A stretch of 64,000 nt of DNA from Mycobacterium genavense ATCC 51234 (GTDB lineage: Bacteria; Actinomycetota; Actinomycetes; Mycobacteriales; Mycobacteriaceae), in NCBI RefSeq assembly GCF_000526915.1, contig NZ_JAGZ01000013.1:1-64000 (forward strand), given 5' to 3'. Under the pieces are notes generated by a model. The model saw only the letters and a list, made by a program, of their open reading frames with translations, was not told the DNA's origin and ran no database searches. A program made the translations under genes and the position numbers. Of this stretch, positions 35,437-45,153 are shown piece after piece. Within the stretch, counting starts at the first letter, position 1, and the number at the start of each line of letters is the position of its first letter.

Positions 35437-36033
35437 ATGTCGCGGCCGCTGATCGCCGTGGCCGTGTTGGCAATCTCCGGATTGCTGACCGGCTGCTCGG
35501 CCGGTCACGACGCCGTCGCGCAGGGCGGCACCTTCGAATTCGTTTCTCCCGGAGGCAAAACCGACATCTTTTACGACCCGCCCGCCAGTCGCAGCCGCCC
35601 CGGCCCGCTGTCCGGCCCGGACCTGTCCGACCCCGCGCACCCACTGTCGCTGGACGACCCGATCTTCGCCGGCAACGTCGTCGTCATCAACATCTGGGGC
35701 CAGTGGTGTGGGCCGTGTCGCGCCGAGGTCACCCAGCTGCAGCGGGTGTACGACGCGACCCGCGGGTCCGGGGCGTCGTTTCTGGGCATCGATGTGCGCG
35801 ACAACAACCGGCAGGCCGCCCTGGACTTCGTCAACGATCGCGGCGTCACCTTCCCGTCGATCTACGACCCGGCCATGCGCACGCTGATCGCCTTCGGCGG
35901 CAAGTACCCGACCACCGTCATCCCGTCCACGCTGGTGCTGGACCGCCAGCACCGGGTGGCGGCGGTGTTTCTGCGGGAGCTGCTGGCGTCCGACCTGGAG
36001 CCCGTCGTGCGGAAGCTGGCCGCAGAAAAGTGA
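35437..36033 (+). CDS. Thioredoxin-like lipoprotein for cytochrome c maturation (CcsX/ResA type)
   Basis: A 198-residue membrane-anchored thiol-disulfide protein. The lipobox is LLTGCSA near residue 20. The thioredoxin active site is WCGPC (Cys91 and Cys94) after VVVINIWGQ. It would reduce apocytochrome c haem-binding cysteines outside the membrane, with electrons passed from CcdA encoded next. ATG 35437 begins 2 nt after the preceding stop, and the ccdA start overlaps its own stop. It corresponds to Rv0526. Confidence 0.92.
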   Translation: MSRPLIAVAVLAISGLLTGCSAGHDAVAQGGTFEFVSPGGKTDIFYDPPASRSRPGPLSGPDLSDPAHPLSLDDPIFAGNVVVINIWGQWCGPCRAEVTQLQRVYDATRGSGASFLGIDVRDNNRQAALDFVNDRGVTFPSIYDPAMRTLIAFGGKYPTTVIPSTLVLDRQHRVAAVFLRELLASDLEPVVRKLAAEK

Positions 36034-36815
36034 CCGGGTTCGCGCAAATCGCTTCCGCCGGGCCACTTTTGGTGGCGCTGGGGGCCTGCATGCTCGCTGG
36101 GCTGGTGTCGTTCGCCTCGCCCTGCGTGGTGCCGCTGGTGCCTGGCTACCTGTCGTATCTGGCCGCGGTGGTGGGCGAGGAAGTCGGACTCGAAGAGCAG
36201 CCCGGCACGGTCAAGGCCCCGCCGGCGGCCCGGTGGCGCGTCGCCGGATCGGCGGGGCTGTTCGTCGCCGGGTTCACCACCGTGTTCGTCCTGGGCACCG
36301 TCGCCGTGCTCGGCATGACCACGACGCTGATCACCAATCAGCTGGTGCTGCAGCGGGTCGGCGGCGTGCTGACCATCGCGATGGGGTTGGTGTTCGTCGG
36401 GCTGATTCCGGCCCTGCAGCGCCAGGTCCGGTTCAGCCCGCAACAGCTGACGACGGTTGCCGGGGCGCCGATGCTGGGCGCGGTGTTCGCGCTCGGGTGG
36501 ACGCCCTGCCTGGGGCCGACGCTGACCGGCGTGATCACCGTCGCCTCGGCCTCCGAAGGCGCGAACGTGGCGCGCGGCATCGTGCTGGTGAGCGCCTACT
36601 GCCTGGGACTGGGAATACCGTTTGTGCTGTTGGCATTTGGCTCGGCCCGCGCGGTCGCCGGGCTGGGCTGGCTGCGCCGGCACAGCCGCGCCATCCAGAT
36701 CTTCGGCGGCGCCCTGCTGATCGCGGTGGGGGTGCTGCTGGTCACCGGCGTGTGGAACGACTTCGTCTCCTGGCTGCGCGACGCCTTCGTCAGCGACGTG
36801 AGGTTGCCGATTTGA
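36030..36815 (+). CDS. ccdA: CcdA-type cytochrome c biogenesis thiol transporter
   Basis: A 261-residue membrane protein with six helices that carries reducing equivalents from cytoplasmic thioredoxin to the ResA-type lipoprotein. The two redox cysteines are in GLVSFASPCVVPLVPGYL and ALGWTPCLGPTL, both with the family's CxxP-like context. GTG 36030 overlaps the previous stop (GTGA), and the resB start overlaps its end (TTGA), indicating tight coupling. Called ccsA in some M. tuberculosis annotations (Rv0527). Confidence 0.95.
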   Translation: MTGFAQIASAGPLLVALGACMLAGLVSFASPCVVPLVPGYLSYLAAVVGEEVGLEEQPGTVKAPPAARWRVAGSAGLFVAGFTTVFVLGTVAVLGMTTTLITNQLVLQRVGGVLTIAMGLVFVGLIPALQRQVRFSPQQLTTVAGAPMLGAVFALGWTPCLGPTLTGVITVASASEGANVARGIVLVSAYCLGLGIPFVLLAFGSARAVAGLGWLRRHSRAIQIFGGALLIAVGVLLVTGVWNDFVSWLRDAFVSDVRLPI

Positions 36816-38440
36816 GACGGTTACTAGCCTGGGCGCGCAACACCTGGCGCGCGCTGACCTCGATGGGCACCGCGCTGGTGCTGTTGTGTCTGCTGGCGTT
36901 GGGCGCGATACCGGGGGCGCTGCTGCCGCAGCGCAGCCTGAACGCGGGCAAGGTCGACGACTACCTGGCCGCCCACCCGACGATCGGCCCGTGGCTGAAT
37001 CGGTTGCAGGCCTTCGACGTGTTCTCCAGCTTCTGGTTCACCGCCATCTACGTGCTGCTGTTCGTCTCCCTGGTCGGCTGCCTGACCCCGCGGATGATCG
37101 AGCACGCCCGCAGCCTGCGTGCCACCCCCGTTGCCGCGCCCCGCAATCTGGCTCGGCTGCCCAAGCACGCGAGCTCGCGGGTAACCCTGGCCGACGAGGC
37201 CGACCTGAACGCCGTCGCGAACAAGGTCGCCGCGCGGCTGCACGGCTGGCGAACCGCGATCCGCCACGCCGACGACGTCGTCGAGGTGTCCGCCGAAAAG
37301 GGCTACCTGCGCGAATTCGGCAACATCGTCTTCCACTTCTCGCTGCTGGGGCTGTTGGTCGCCGTCGCCGTCGGCAAGCTGTTCGGCTACGAGGGCAACG
37401 TCATCGTGATCGCCGACGGCGGCCCCGGCTTCTGCTCGGCCTCGCCGGCCGCGTTCGACTCGTTCCGGGCCGGCAACACCGTCGACGGCACGTCGCTACA
37501 CCCAATCTGTGTGCGGGTCAACGACTTTCAGGCGCACTACCTGCCGTCCGGGCAGGCCACCTCGTTCGCCGCCGATATCGACTACCAGGACGGCTGCGAC
37601 CTGGTGGCCAACAGCTGGCGGCCCTACCGGCTGGAGGTCAACCATCCGCTGCGGGTCGGCGGCGACCGGGTGTACCTGCAGGGCCACGGCTACGCACCCA
37701 CCTTCACCGTCACCTTCCCCGACGGGCAGACGCGCAGCTCGACCGTGCAGTGGCGGCCGGACAACCCGCAGACCCTGCTCTCGTCGGGGGTGGTGCGCAT
37801 CGACCCGCCGGCCGGCAGCTACCCCGGCGCCGGCGAGCGTCGTGCGCACCAGATCGCGATCCAGGGCCTGCTGGCGCCCACCGAGCAACTCGACGGCGCA
37901 CTGCTCTCGTCGCGATTCCCCGCGCTCGACGCCCCCGCGGTAGCCGTCGACATCTATCGGGGCGACACCGGCCTGGACACCGGGCGTCCGCAGTCGTTGT
38001 TCACCCTGGACCCGCAGCTGATCGAGCAGGGCCGGCTGACCAAGGAGAAGCGGGTCAACCTGCGCGCGGGCCAAGAGGTACGGATCGACCAGGGGCCCGC
38101 GGCGGGCACCACGATCCACTTCGACGGCGCCGTGCCGTTCGTCAACCTGCAGGTCTCCCACGACCCCGGCCAGACCTGGGTGCTGGTCTTCGCGATCACG
38201 ATGATGGCCGGGCTGCTGGTCTCGCTGCTGGTGCGCCGGCGCCGGGTCTGGGTGCGACTCGTTCCGGTCGCCGGAGACGAGGCAGCCGGCCCCGGTACGG
38301 TGAACGTCGAGCTGGGCGGCTTGGCCCGCACCGATAACTCCGGGTGGGGCGACGAGTTCGAAAGGCTGACCGAGCGGCTGTTGGCCGACCTCGGCGGTTC
38401 CCCAGCGTCGGCAAGGAGCTCACAGGTGGACGTCTCATGA
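36812..38440 (+). CDS. resB: ResB/CcsB cytochrome c biogenesis protein
   Basis: A 542-residue membrane protein. N-terminal helices (TSMGTALVLLCLLALGAIPG, FWFTAIYVLLFVSLVGC) are followed by another helix pair, a large extracytoplasmic domain (about 190-450) and a last helix (WVLVFAITMMAGLLVSLLV). ResB forms the system II haem-export and ligation complex with CcsA. TTG 36812 overlaps the ccdA stop and yields a basic N-terminus (RRLLAWARNTWRAL) as in Rv0528; ATG 36863 would remove it. Confidence 0.95.
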   Translation: MRRLLAWARNTWRALTSMGTALVLLCLLALGAIPGALLPQRSLNAGKVDDYLAAHPTIGPWLNRLQAFDVFSSFWFTAIYVLLFVSLVGCLTPRMIEHARSLRATPVAAPRNLARLPKHASSRVTLADEADLNAVANKVAARLHGWRTAIRHADDVVEVSAEKGYLREFGNIVFHFSLLGLLVAVAVGKLFGYEGNVIVIADGGPGFCSASPAAFDSFRAGNTVDGTSLHPICVRVNDFQAHYLPSGQATSFAADIDYQDGCDLVANSWRPYRLEVNHPLRVGGDRVYLQGHGYAPTFTVTFPDGQTRSSTVQWRPDNPQTLLSSGVVRIDPPAGSYPGAGERRAHQIAIQGLLAPTEQLDGALLSSRFPALDAPAVAVDIYRGDTGLDTGRPQSLFTLDPQLIEQGRLTKEKRVNLRAGQEVRIDQGPAAGTTIHFDGAVPFVNLQVSHDPGQTWVLVFAITMMAGLLVSLLVRRRRVWVRLVPVAGDEAAGPGTVNVELGGLARTDNSGWGDEFERLTERLLADLGGSPASARSSQVDVS

Positions 38441-39414
38441 ACACGACGCACGTCGATATCGGCCTGGCGCGCTATTCCGACTGGGCGTTCACCTCGGCGG
38501 TGGTGGCTCTGGTCGTCGCGCTGCTGTTGCTGGCCTTCGAACTCGCCTACGTCGGCGGCCGGCGTGCCGATAGCCGCGCACGCGTGTTGGCCGGAGCCGT
38601 CGCCGCCGACAGCGCCACGCCCGGCATCGTCGCAGACGTCGACCGGCGGTCGTTCGACGAACGCGTCGGGCGGGCCGGGCTCGCGGTGGTCTACCTGGGC
38701 ATCGGCCTGCTGCTGGCCTGCCTGGTGTTGCGCGGCCTGGCCACCATGCGGGTCCCGTGGGGCAACATGTACGAGTTCATCAACCTCACCTGCCTGTGCG
38801 GGCTGATCGCCGGTGCGATCGTGCTGCGCCGCCCGCAAGTCCGCCCGCTCTGGGTTTTCCTGCTGCTGCCGGTGCTGATCCTGCTCACGGTGTCCGACCG
38901 CTGGCTCTACACCAACGCCGCGCCCGTCATGCCGGCCCTGCAGTCCTACTGGCTGCCCATCCACGTCTCGGTGGTCAGCCTGGGCTCGGGCGTCTTCCTG
39001 GTCGCCGGAATCGCCAGCATCCTGTTCCTGCTGCGCACCTCCCGGCTAGGCGACCCCGCCGCCCAGGGTGCGCTGGCCCGGATTGTGCATCGGCTGCCCG
39101 ACGCGCAGACCCTGGACCGCATCGCCTACCGCACCACGATCTTCGCGTTCCCGGTCTTCGGTTTCGGGGTCATCTTCGGAGCCATCTGGGCCGAGGAAGC
39201 CTGGGGCAGGTATTGGGGCTGGGATCCCAAGGAGACGGTGTCGTTCGTCGCGTGGGTGATCTACGCGGCGTACCTACATGCCAGGTCGACCGCGGGCTGG
39301 CGGGACCGCAAGGCCGCCTGGGTGAACGTGGCCGGGTTCGTGGCCATGGTCTTCAACCTGTTCTTCGTTAACCTGGTGACCGTGGGCCTGCATTCGTATG
39401 CCGGCGTGGGCTGA
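38437..39414 (+). CDS. ccsA: CcsA/ResC haem lyase subunit for cytochrome c biogenesis
   Basis: A 325-residue membrane protein with about eight helices. The tryptophan-rich haem-handling WWD motif is present (WGRYWGWDPKETVSFVAW), as is a conserved NMYEF segment in the loop that precedes it. With ResB it attaches haem to the CxxCH of cytochromes such as QcrC. ATG 38437 overlaps the resB stop (ATGA). It corresponds to Rv0529 and ends the maturation operon. Confidence 0.95.
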   Translation: MNTTHVDIGLARYSDWAFTSAVVALVVALLLLAFELAYVGGRRADSRARVLAGAVAADSATPGIVADVDRRSFDERVGRAGLAVVYLGIGLLLACLVLRGLATMRVPWGNMYEFINLTCLCGLIAGAIVLRRPQVRPLWVFLLLPVLILLTVSDRWLYTNAAPVMPALQSYWLPIHVSVVSLGSGVFLVAGIASILFLLRTSRLGDPAAQGALARIVHRLPDAQTLDRIAYRTTIFAFPVFGFGVIFGAIWAEEAWGRYWGWDPKETVSFVAWVIYAAYLHARSTAGWRDRKAAWVNVAGFVAMVFNLFFVNLVTVGLHSYAGVG

Positions 39415-39445
39415 CAGCTAGGGAGTGAGACCGCAACAAGGGGGA

Positions 39446-40809
39446 ATGCACGTGTCCGAACAGTTATCGAGTGGCGTGGGGGCGCCGGAACATCCGGCGA
39501 CTGACTTGAATCCGCAAGAGCAGCCGTCCGCCGGCGAGGTGTCCGCGGACCCCAATGCCGACGCACCGATCCGGGTCTTCGCCGGCTTTCGCACCGAGCG
39601 TCGGGTGCCGGCCACCGAGCGCCGGGAAGCACCGCCGCCGGCCGGGATGCCACCCTGGGATTGCACCCCGGTGACCGGGATCCCGCGGGTCGATCCGACC
39701 GCTACGGCGCCTACTACAACGGCCAGGCCGAGCAGCCCGTGGCAGCGCCGGCCCCGTACCGGCCCGAGCACCTGCCGCACACGCCGTACCCGGAACTGTC
39801 CACCGGCATGCTGCTGCGCCCGATCAAGCCGCCGCCCTCGGAGGGCTGGCGGCGCCTGGTCTACGTGTTGTCGGGCCGGACGATCAACCTGGGGGAGAGC
39901 CCGCGGGCCGCGCGGCATAACAATTTGGTGGCACAGGTCAACCGGCCGCTGCGCGGCTCCTACCGGGTGGCGGTGATCTCCCTGAAGGGCGGCGTCGGCA
40001 CGACCACGATCGCCGCCACGCTGGGTGCCACCTTCGCCGAGATCCGCGGCGACCGGGTGGTGGCCGTCGACGCCAACCCCGACCGCGGCACCCTGAGCCA
40101 GAAGGTCCCGCTGGAGACCGCGGGCACGGTCCGTCAGTTGCTGCAGGACGCCGGCACCGTCGAGCGCTACAGCGACGTCCGCCGCTACACCTCGAGGGGC
40201 CCGAGCGGGCTGGAAGTGCTGGCGTCCGAAAGCGATCCGGCGGTATCGAAGGCATTCGACGCCGACGACTACACCCGCACCCTGGGCATCCTGGAGCGCT
40301 ACTACGGCCTGGTGATCACCGACTGAGGGCCCGGCCTGTTGCACTCGGCGATGTCGTCGGTGCTGGAGAACGCCAACGTTTTGATCGTGGTGAGTTCGGG
40401 TTCCATCGACGGGGCGCGCAGCGCTTCGGCGACGCTGGACTGGCTGGACGCCCACGGCCACGAAGCACTGGCCCGCAACTCGATCGCGGTGATCAACGCG
40501 GTGCGCCCGCGGACCGGCAAGGTCGACATGAACATGGTGATCGACCACTTCTCGCGACGCTGCCGCGCGGTGCGGTTGGTGCCCTACGACGCCCATCTCG
40601 ACGAGGGCGCCGAGATCCATCTGGACCAGATGCGCCGGGAGACTCGTGAAGCGTTGACGAGCTTGGCTGCCGTTGTCGCCGAAGGGGGTCAGCGGGGGTT
40701 GTTGTCCCCGTTTCCCAACCGCCGCAGGAAGTCTGGATCGTCGTCGGGTCCGATGACACGCGTCTTCGGTCGGTGCACCTGCGATCGCGCCGTACGCCAG
40801 CCAATGTAG
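39446..40809 (+). pseudogene. MinD/ParA-like ATPase of the ESX-associated type (Rv0530-like), broken
   Basis: The N-terminal disordered region (MHVSEQLSSGVG) is in one frame. From about 39,660 the continuation (GRSDRYGAYYNGQ, then YRVAVISLKGGVGTTTIAATLG with a deviant Walker A) is in another, so a frameshift lies at about 39,600-39,700. The ATPase part then meets TGA at 40324-40326, reading ITD-stop-GPGLLHSAM. Homologues I recall have Cys there. The same frame goes on with IVVSSGSIDGARSASATLDWL to the end. The 3' limit is uncertain: the frame closes at 40809 but the last 40 codons look non-coding and overlap a gene on the other strand. Confidence 0.8.
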
Positions 40810-40850
40810 ATCAGCGTCCCCAACACCAGGACGACCACCAGGTAGAGCAC
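40689..40850 (-). CDS. 53-residue single-span membrane protein (Rv0530A-like)
   Basis: A small protein from GTG 40850, preceded by an excellent aggaggtg site. The N-terminus is one membrane helix (VLYLVVVLVLGTLIYIGW), followed by a short basic and acidic tail ending GNGDNNPR. It is antisense to the 3' end of the MinD-like gene and divergent from the gene at 40897. Size and position agree with Rv0530A, from memory. Function unknown. Confidence 0.8.
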   Translation of the reverse strand: MLYLVVVLVLGTLIYIGWRTARSQVHRPKTRVIGPDDDPDFLRRLGNGDNNPR

Positions 40851-40896
40851 TCCACACCTCCTGTGAGCGAATATACCCGCGTCGTAGGCTCGAGCT

Positions 40897-41265
40897 GTGT
40901 CAGAAGGGCCGAGCGACAACAGCACTGGGAACAGCCCGGCGGAGGGTGCGCAGCAGCGCCCGCGAGAACGCGTGGTTGTCGACGTTTTGCTCTACGCGTT
41001 GGCGCGGCTGCTGCTGGCGGTGGCGCTCACCGCAGTGATCTATCTCGCGGCGCGGCTGCTCGGCGTCGACCAGTTCCCCGTCGTCGTCGCGGCGTTGTTC
41101 GCATTGATCATCGCGATGCCGTTGGGCATCTGGCTGTTCGGCCCGCTGCGCCGGCGCGCCACCGCGGCGCTGGCCGTTTCCGGTGAACGCCGTCGCGCCG
41201 AACGCGAGCAGCTGCGGGCCCGGCTGCGCGGTGAGCCGGTCGACGACGAACCCGACGCTCAGTAG
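40897..41265 (+). CDS. DUF4229-type small membrane protein (Rv0531-like)
   Basis: A 122-residue protein. A polar N-terminus is followed by two membrane helices ([21 protein letters not shown] and [20 protein letters not shown]) and a charged coiled tail rich in Arg and Glu. The GTG start shares a 46-nt divergent gap with the gene at 40850. It is convergent with fabH. It corresponds to Rv0531; no function is known. Confidence 0.8.
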   Translation: MSEGPSDNSTGNSPAEGAQQRPRERVVVDVLLYALARLLLAVALTAVIYLAARLLGVDQFPVVVAALFALIIAMPLGIWLFGPLRRRATAALAVSGERRRAEREQLRARLRGEPVDDEPDAQ

Positions 41266-42249
41266 TTGGGCATCCGCACTACCTGGGCGGCATAGCTCAG
41301 GCCGGCGCCGTACCCGATCAGCAGGGCGAGATCGCCGGGCTTGGACGCCCCGGTGGCGAGCAGTTCGGCCATCGCCAGCGGGATGGACGCCGCGGACGTG
41401 TTTCCGGTGTGCTCAATGTCATTGGCGACGACCCGGAGAGCAGGTCCAGGTTCTTGGCCAGCACCTCGTTGATCCGGGCGTTGGCCTGATGCGGGATGAA
41501 CACGTCGATCTGATCCGACCGCACCCCCGCGGCGTCCATCGCCTGGCGCCCGACTTTGCCCATTTCGAAAGCGGCCCAACGGAACACCGCGCTGCCTTCC
41601 AGTCGCAGAAACGGGCGCGGCCCGGTCGGGTTCTCGGTATAGGTGATCCAGTCGATGTCCTGGCGGATGGCCATCGTCTGTTCGCCGTCGCTGCCCCAGA
41701 CGGTGGGCCCGATGCCCTGCTCGGGTGTCTCGCCCAGCACGACGGTGGCCGCGCCGTCGGCGAAGATGAAGCAGTTGCTGCGGTCGAGCATGTCCACGGT
41801 CGGCGACAGTTTCTCCGAACCGATCACCAGCATCTTGGCGACGATGCAGCCGCGGATCATGTCGGCCGCCACCCCGACTGCGCAGCCGAAGCCGGCGCAT
41901 CCGGCCGAGATGTCGAATGCGGGCACCCCGGTCGCGCCCAATCCCGTAGCGACCGCTGGGGCGCTGGCCGGGGTCTGCAAGAACTGGGTGCTGGTGGCGT
42001 CGATGTCGCCGGCGTGCAGTCCGGCTTTCGCGATCGCCTCGCGGCTGGCCTCGATCGACATGGACGTCACGGATTCGTCGTGAGCGGCGAGCGGCGCGTC
42101 TTGATGCCGGTGTGCGAGTAGATCCACTCGTCGGACGAGTCGATGTTGCGACACAGCTCGTCGTTGGTGACCACGCGTTCCAGGCGGTACGCCCCGACGC
42201 TGAGCAGTCCGACGTTCCTGGGCCCACTGGTCGCGGCGATCTGCTGCAT
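41259..42249 (-). pseudogene. fabH: Beta-ketoacyl-ACP synthase III (FabH), broken
   Basis: FabH condenses acyl-CoA from FAS-I with malonyl-AcpM to feed FAS-II and mycolate synthesis. The gene is spread over three frames. Codons from ATG 42249 ([33 protein letters not shown]) lose frame at about 42,085. The middle ([20 protein letters not shown] with the catalytic Cys region, [12 protein letters not shown]) loses frame at about 41,435. The end ([33 protein letters not shown]) is in a third frame. In addition [14 protein letters not shown] appears to lack four codons relative to the GVIVATSTQ-like family segment. At least three lesions make a functional product unlikely. Confidence 0.88.
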
Positions 42250-42441
42250 TGCGCTCCTCGCTCGGTGGTGTAACGGCTGTCACATCGACGCTAACGCGTG
42301 TTACTGGAATTCCGAAGTCGTCTTGGCGAACGAATGCCGCGATCGGGAGTGCGGCGCCGCTTCGCGTGTGCGCTCAGGGCACCGCGAAAACACACTCAGA
42401 GCCGTGGGTGCACACCCCGGGCGTCGAGCGCGCTCTCGGTG

Positions 42442-43314
42442 TCAGTCGGCCAGCGCCAGCGCCGCGGCCACCGCGACCGCCCACGCCAGCATCGTCAGCC
42501 CGGTGTCCCGCATCACCGGAATCAGCTCGGGCCCGCCGCGCCCGGAGCGCACCGGCCCGGCGGCGCGCAGCGCCAACGGGGTGGCCACCAGCCCCGCCGC
42601 ACACCACGGCGTGGCCAGCATCAGCACCAGGGTCAGCAGTCCGGCGGTCGCCAGCAGCCCCTGGTAGAACACCCGGGTGCGGGCATCGCCGAGGCGCACC
42701 GCGAGGGTGAGCTTGTGCGCCTGCGCGTCGGTCGGGATGTCCCGCAGGTTGTTGGCCACCAGCACCGACGACGACAGCGCACCCGTGGCCACCGCCAGCA
42801 CCACGCCCACCCAGTCCACCCGCAGCGCCTGGGTGTACTGGGTGCCGAGCACGGCGACCAGGCCGAAGAACACGAACACGGCGATCTCGCCGAAACCGGC
42901 GTACCCGTAGGGCCTCGAGCCGCCGGTGTACAGCCACGCCCCGGCGATGCACGCGACGCCGACCGCGATCAACCACGGCGCGCTCGTCAGCGCCAGCACC
43001 AGGCCGGCCGCCGCGCCCACCGAAAGCGACGCCACCGCGGCGGTCAGCACCGCGCGCGGTCGGGCCAGTCGCGAGCCCACCAGCCGCGCCGGCCCGGTCC
43101 GGACGTCGTCGGTGCCCCGGATGCCGTCGGAGTAGTCGTTGGCGTAGTTGACGCCGACGATCAGCGCGAGCGAGACCGCCAGCGCCAGCAGCGCCTTCCA
43201 CCACACGGCCGATCCCAACCAGGCCGCCGCGCCGGTTCCCGCGACGACCGGGGCCACGGCATTGGGCAGCGTCCGCGGCCGCGCCCCCGAGATCCACTGC
43301 CCAACACTGGCCAC
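42442..43314 (-). CDS. menA: 1,4-dihydroxy-2-naphthoate polyprenyltransferase
   Basis: MenA attaches the polyprenyl chain to 1,4-dihydroxy-2-naphthoate, the membrane step of menaquinone synthesis. The 290-residue UbiA-family protein has the first Asp-rich motif [15 protein letters not shown] and the second [10 protein letters not shown], with eight to nine membrane helices. GTG 43314 gives the usual start ([19 protein letters not shown]). It is divergent from the MTA phosphorylase gene with only 16 nt between starts. Confidence 0.96.
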   Translation of the reverse strand: MASVGQWISGARPRTLPNAVAPVVAGTGAAAWLGSAVWWKALLALAVSLALIVGVNYANDYSDGIRGTDDVRTGPARLVGSRLARPRAVLTAAVASLSVGAAAGLVLALTSAPWLIAVGVACIAGAWLYTGGSRPYGYAGFGEIAVFVFFGLVAVLGTQYTQALRVDWVGVVLAVATGALSSSVLVANNLRDIPTDAQAHKLTLAVRLGDARTRVFYQGLLATAGLLTLVLMLATPWCAAGLVATPLALRAAGPVRSGRGGPELIPVMRDTGLTMLAWAVAVAAALALAD

Positions 43315-43330
43315 CAGGCCATCCTGCCCT

Positions 43331-44125
43331 ATGCACCACAATGGTCGGATGCTCGGAGTGATCGGCGGCAGCGGCTTCTACACGTTCTTCGGCTCCGACG
43401 TTCACCACGTCACCCCGGACACCCCGTACGGCCCGCCCAGCGCGCCGCTGACCGTGGGCACCATCGGGGAGCACGAGGTCGCCGTCCTGCCCCGGCACGG
43501 TGCTACGCATGAATACTCGGCGCACACCGTGCCCTACCTCGCCAACATGTGGGCGCTGCGCACGCTCGGTGTGCGGCGGGTCTTCGCGCCGTGCGCGGTG
43601 GGCAGCCTGAACCCCGCCTACGGGCCGGGCTCGATCGTGGTGCCCGACCAGCTGGTGGATCGCACCAACGGCCGCGCCGACACCTACTTCGACTCGGGCT
43701 CCATTCACGTCGACTTCGCCGACCCCTACTGCCCGACCTTGCGCCAGGCTGCCGCCGGCCTGCCCGACGTGGTCGACGGCGGCACCATGGTGGTGATCCA
43801 GGGGCCGCGATTTTCCACCCGCGCCGAAAGCCAGTGGTTCGCCTCGGCGGGCTTCATGCTGGTCAACATGACCGGATACCCGGAGGCCGTCCTGGCTTGT
43901 GAGCTCGAAATGTGTTATGCGGCAATCGCTTTGGTGACCGACCTGGACGCCGGGGTCAACCACGGCGAGGGTGTGAAAACGGTGGACGTCATGGCGGAAT
44001 TCGAAAAGAACATCGAGCCGTTCAAGGCGCTGGTGCGCAACGCCATCGGCCGGGTGGCCGCCGAGCGCGACTGCGCGCACTGTCTGTCGCACACCGGCGT
44101 CACGCTGCCGTTCGAGCTGCCGTGA
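43331..44125 (+). CDS. pnp: S-methyl-5'-thioadenosine phosphorylase
   Basis: A 264-residue nucleoside phosphorylase of the MTAP type, cleaving methylthioadenosine with phosphate to adenine and methylthioribose-1-phosphate for methionine salvage. It has the family start [23 protein letters not shown], the [12 protein letters not shown] segment and the [19 protein letters not shown] base/ribose site. It corresponds to Rv0535, historically named pnp. ATG 43331 matches the homologue's length; ATG 43349 is an alternative. The next gene overlaps its stop (GTGA). Confidence 0.94.
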   Translation: MHHNGRMLGVIGGSGFYTFFGSDVHHVTPDTPYGPPSAPLTVGTIGEHEVAVLPRHGATHEYSAHTVPYLANMWALRTLGVRRVFAPCAVGSLNPAYGPGSIVVPDQLVDRTNGRADTYFDSGSIHVDFADPYCPTLRQAAAGLPDVVDGGTMVVIQGPRFSTRAESQWFASAGFMLVNMTGYPEAVLACELEMCYAAIALVTDLDAGVNHGEGVKTVDVMAEFEKNIEPFKALVRNAIGRVAAERDCAHCLSHTGVTLPFELP

Positions 44126-45153
44126 GGGTGCTACTGACCGGTGCGGCCGGTTTCATCGGGTCTCGGGTGGATGCGGCATTGCGCGCGGCCGGTCATCAGG
44201 TGATCGGCGTCGATTTGCTGCTGCCCGCCGCGCACGGCCCAAACTCGTTGCTGCCGAACGGATGTCACCGCGTCGACGTCCGGGACGCCGAGGCGCTGGC
44301 CCCGCTGCTGGACGGTGTCAATCTGGTGTGCCATCAGGCCGCGATGGTGGGCGCCGGCGTCGACGCGGCCGACGCGCCGGCCTACGGCGGGCACAACGAC
44401 TACGGCGCCACGGTGCTGCTGGCGGGGATGTTCGCCGCCGGGGTGCGTCGCCTGGTGTTGGCGTCGTCGATGGTGGTGTACGGGCAGGGACGCTACCGGT
44501 GCCCGCGGCACGGGTCGGTGGACCCGTTGCCGCGCCGGCGGGCCGACCTCGACGCCGGGGCCTTCGAGCACCGCTGCCCACTGGGCGGTGAGGAGCTGGC
44601 CTGGCAGCTGGTCGACGAGGACGCCGCGCTGCGGCCGCGCAGCCTGTATGCCGCCAGCAAGACCGCGCAGGAGCACTACGTGCTGGCGTGGTCGGAGTCG
44701 ACGGGCGGTTCGGTGGTGGAGCTGCGCTACCACAACGTCTACGGCCCCGGCATGCCGCGCGATACGCCCTACTCCGGGGTGGCGGCGATCTTCCGCTCGG
44801 CGCTGGAAAGGGGCGAGCCGCCAAGGGTTTTCGAGGGTGGTGGCCAGATGCGGGATTTCGTGCACGTCGACGACGTGGCGGCAGCCAACGTCGCGGCTGC
44901 CCACGCCGAGCGCGACGGCTTCACCGCGGTCAACGTCTGCTCGGGTCGACCGATCTCGATCCTGCAGGTGGCCACCGCGATCTGCCAGGCGCGGGGCGAG
45001 GTGGTGTCTCCGGTGATCACCGGGCAGTATCGCAGCGGTGACGTGCGCCACATCGTCGCCGATCCCGCTCGCGCCGCGCAGGTGCTGGGTTTCCGCGCGG
45101 CGATCGATCCGCGCGAGGGCCTGCGCGAGTTCGCGTTCGCGCCGCTGCGCTAA
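44122..45153 (+). CDS. NAD-dependent sugar epimerase/dehydratase (GalE-like, Rv0536)
   Basis: A 343-residue extended short-chain dehydrogenase. The Rossmann motif is LLTGAAGFIGSRV, the active-site region LASSMVVYGQG supplies the Ser, and SLYAASKTAQEHY the Tyr-x3-Lys. The DFVHVDDVAAANV segment is typical of nucleotide-sugar epimerases. It corresponds to galE3 (Rv0536). The exact sugar is not known. GTG 44122 overlaps the preceding stop, so it is coupled to the MTA phosphorylase gene. Confidence 0.88.
   Translation: MRVLLTGAAGFIGSRVDAALRAAGHQVIGVDLLLPAAHGPNSLLPNGCHRVDVRDAEALAPLLDGVNLVCHQAAMVGAGVDAADAPAYGGHNDYGATVLLAGMFAAGVRRLVLASSMVVYGQGRYRCPRHGSVDPLPRRRADLDAGAFEHRCPLGGEELAWQLVDEDAALRPRSLYAASKTAQEHYVLAWSESTGGSVVELRYHNVYGPGMPRDTPYSGVAAIFRSALERGEPPRVFEGGGQMRDFVHVDDVAAANVAAAHAERDGFTAVNVCSGRPISILQVATAICQARGEVVSPVITGQYRSGDVRHIVADPARAAQVLGFRAAIDPREGLREFAFAPLR

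Noticed and set aside
40324-40326. TGA as a selenocysteine codon in the MinD-like gene
   Set aside because: The residue is not catalytic in this ATPase family, no SECIS-like hairpin was recognised after it, and the gene also has a frameshift. Nonsense mutation is simpler.
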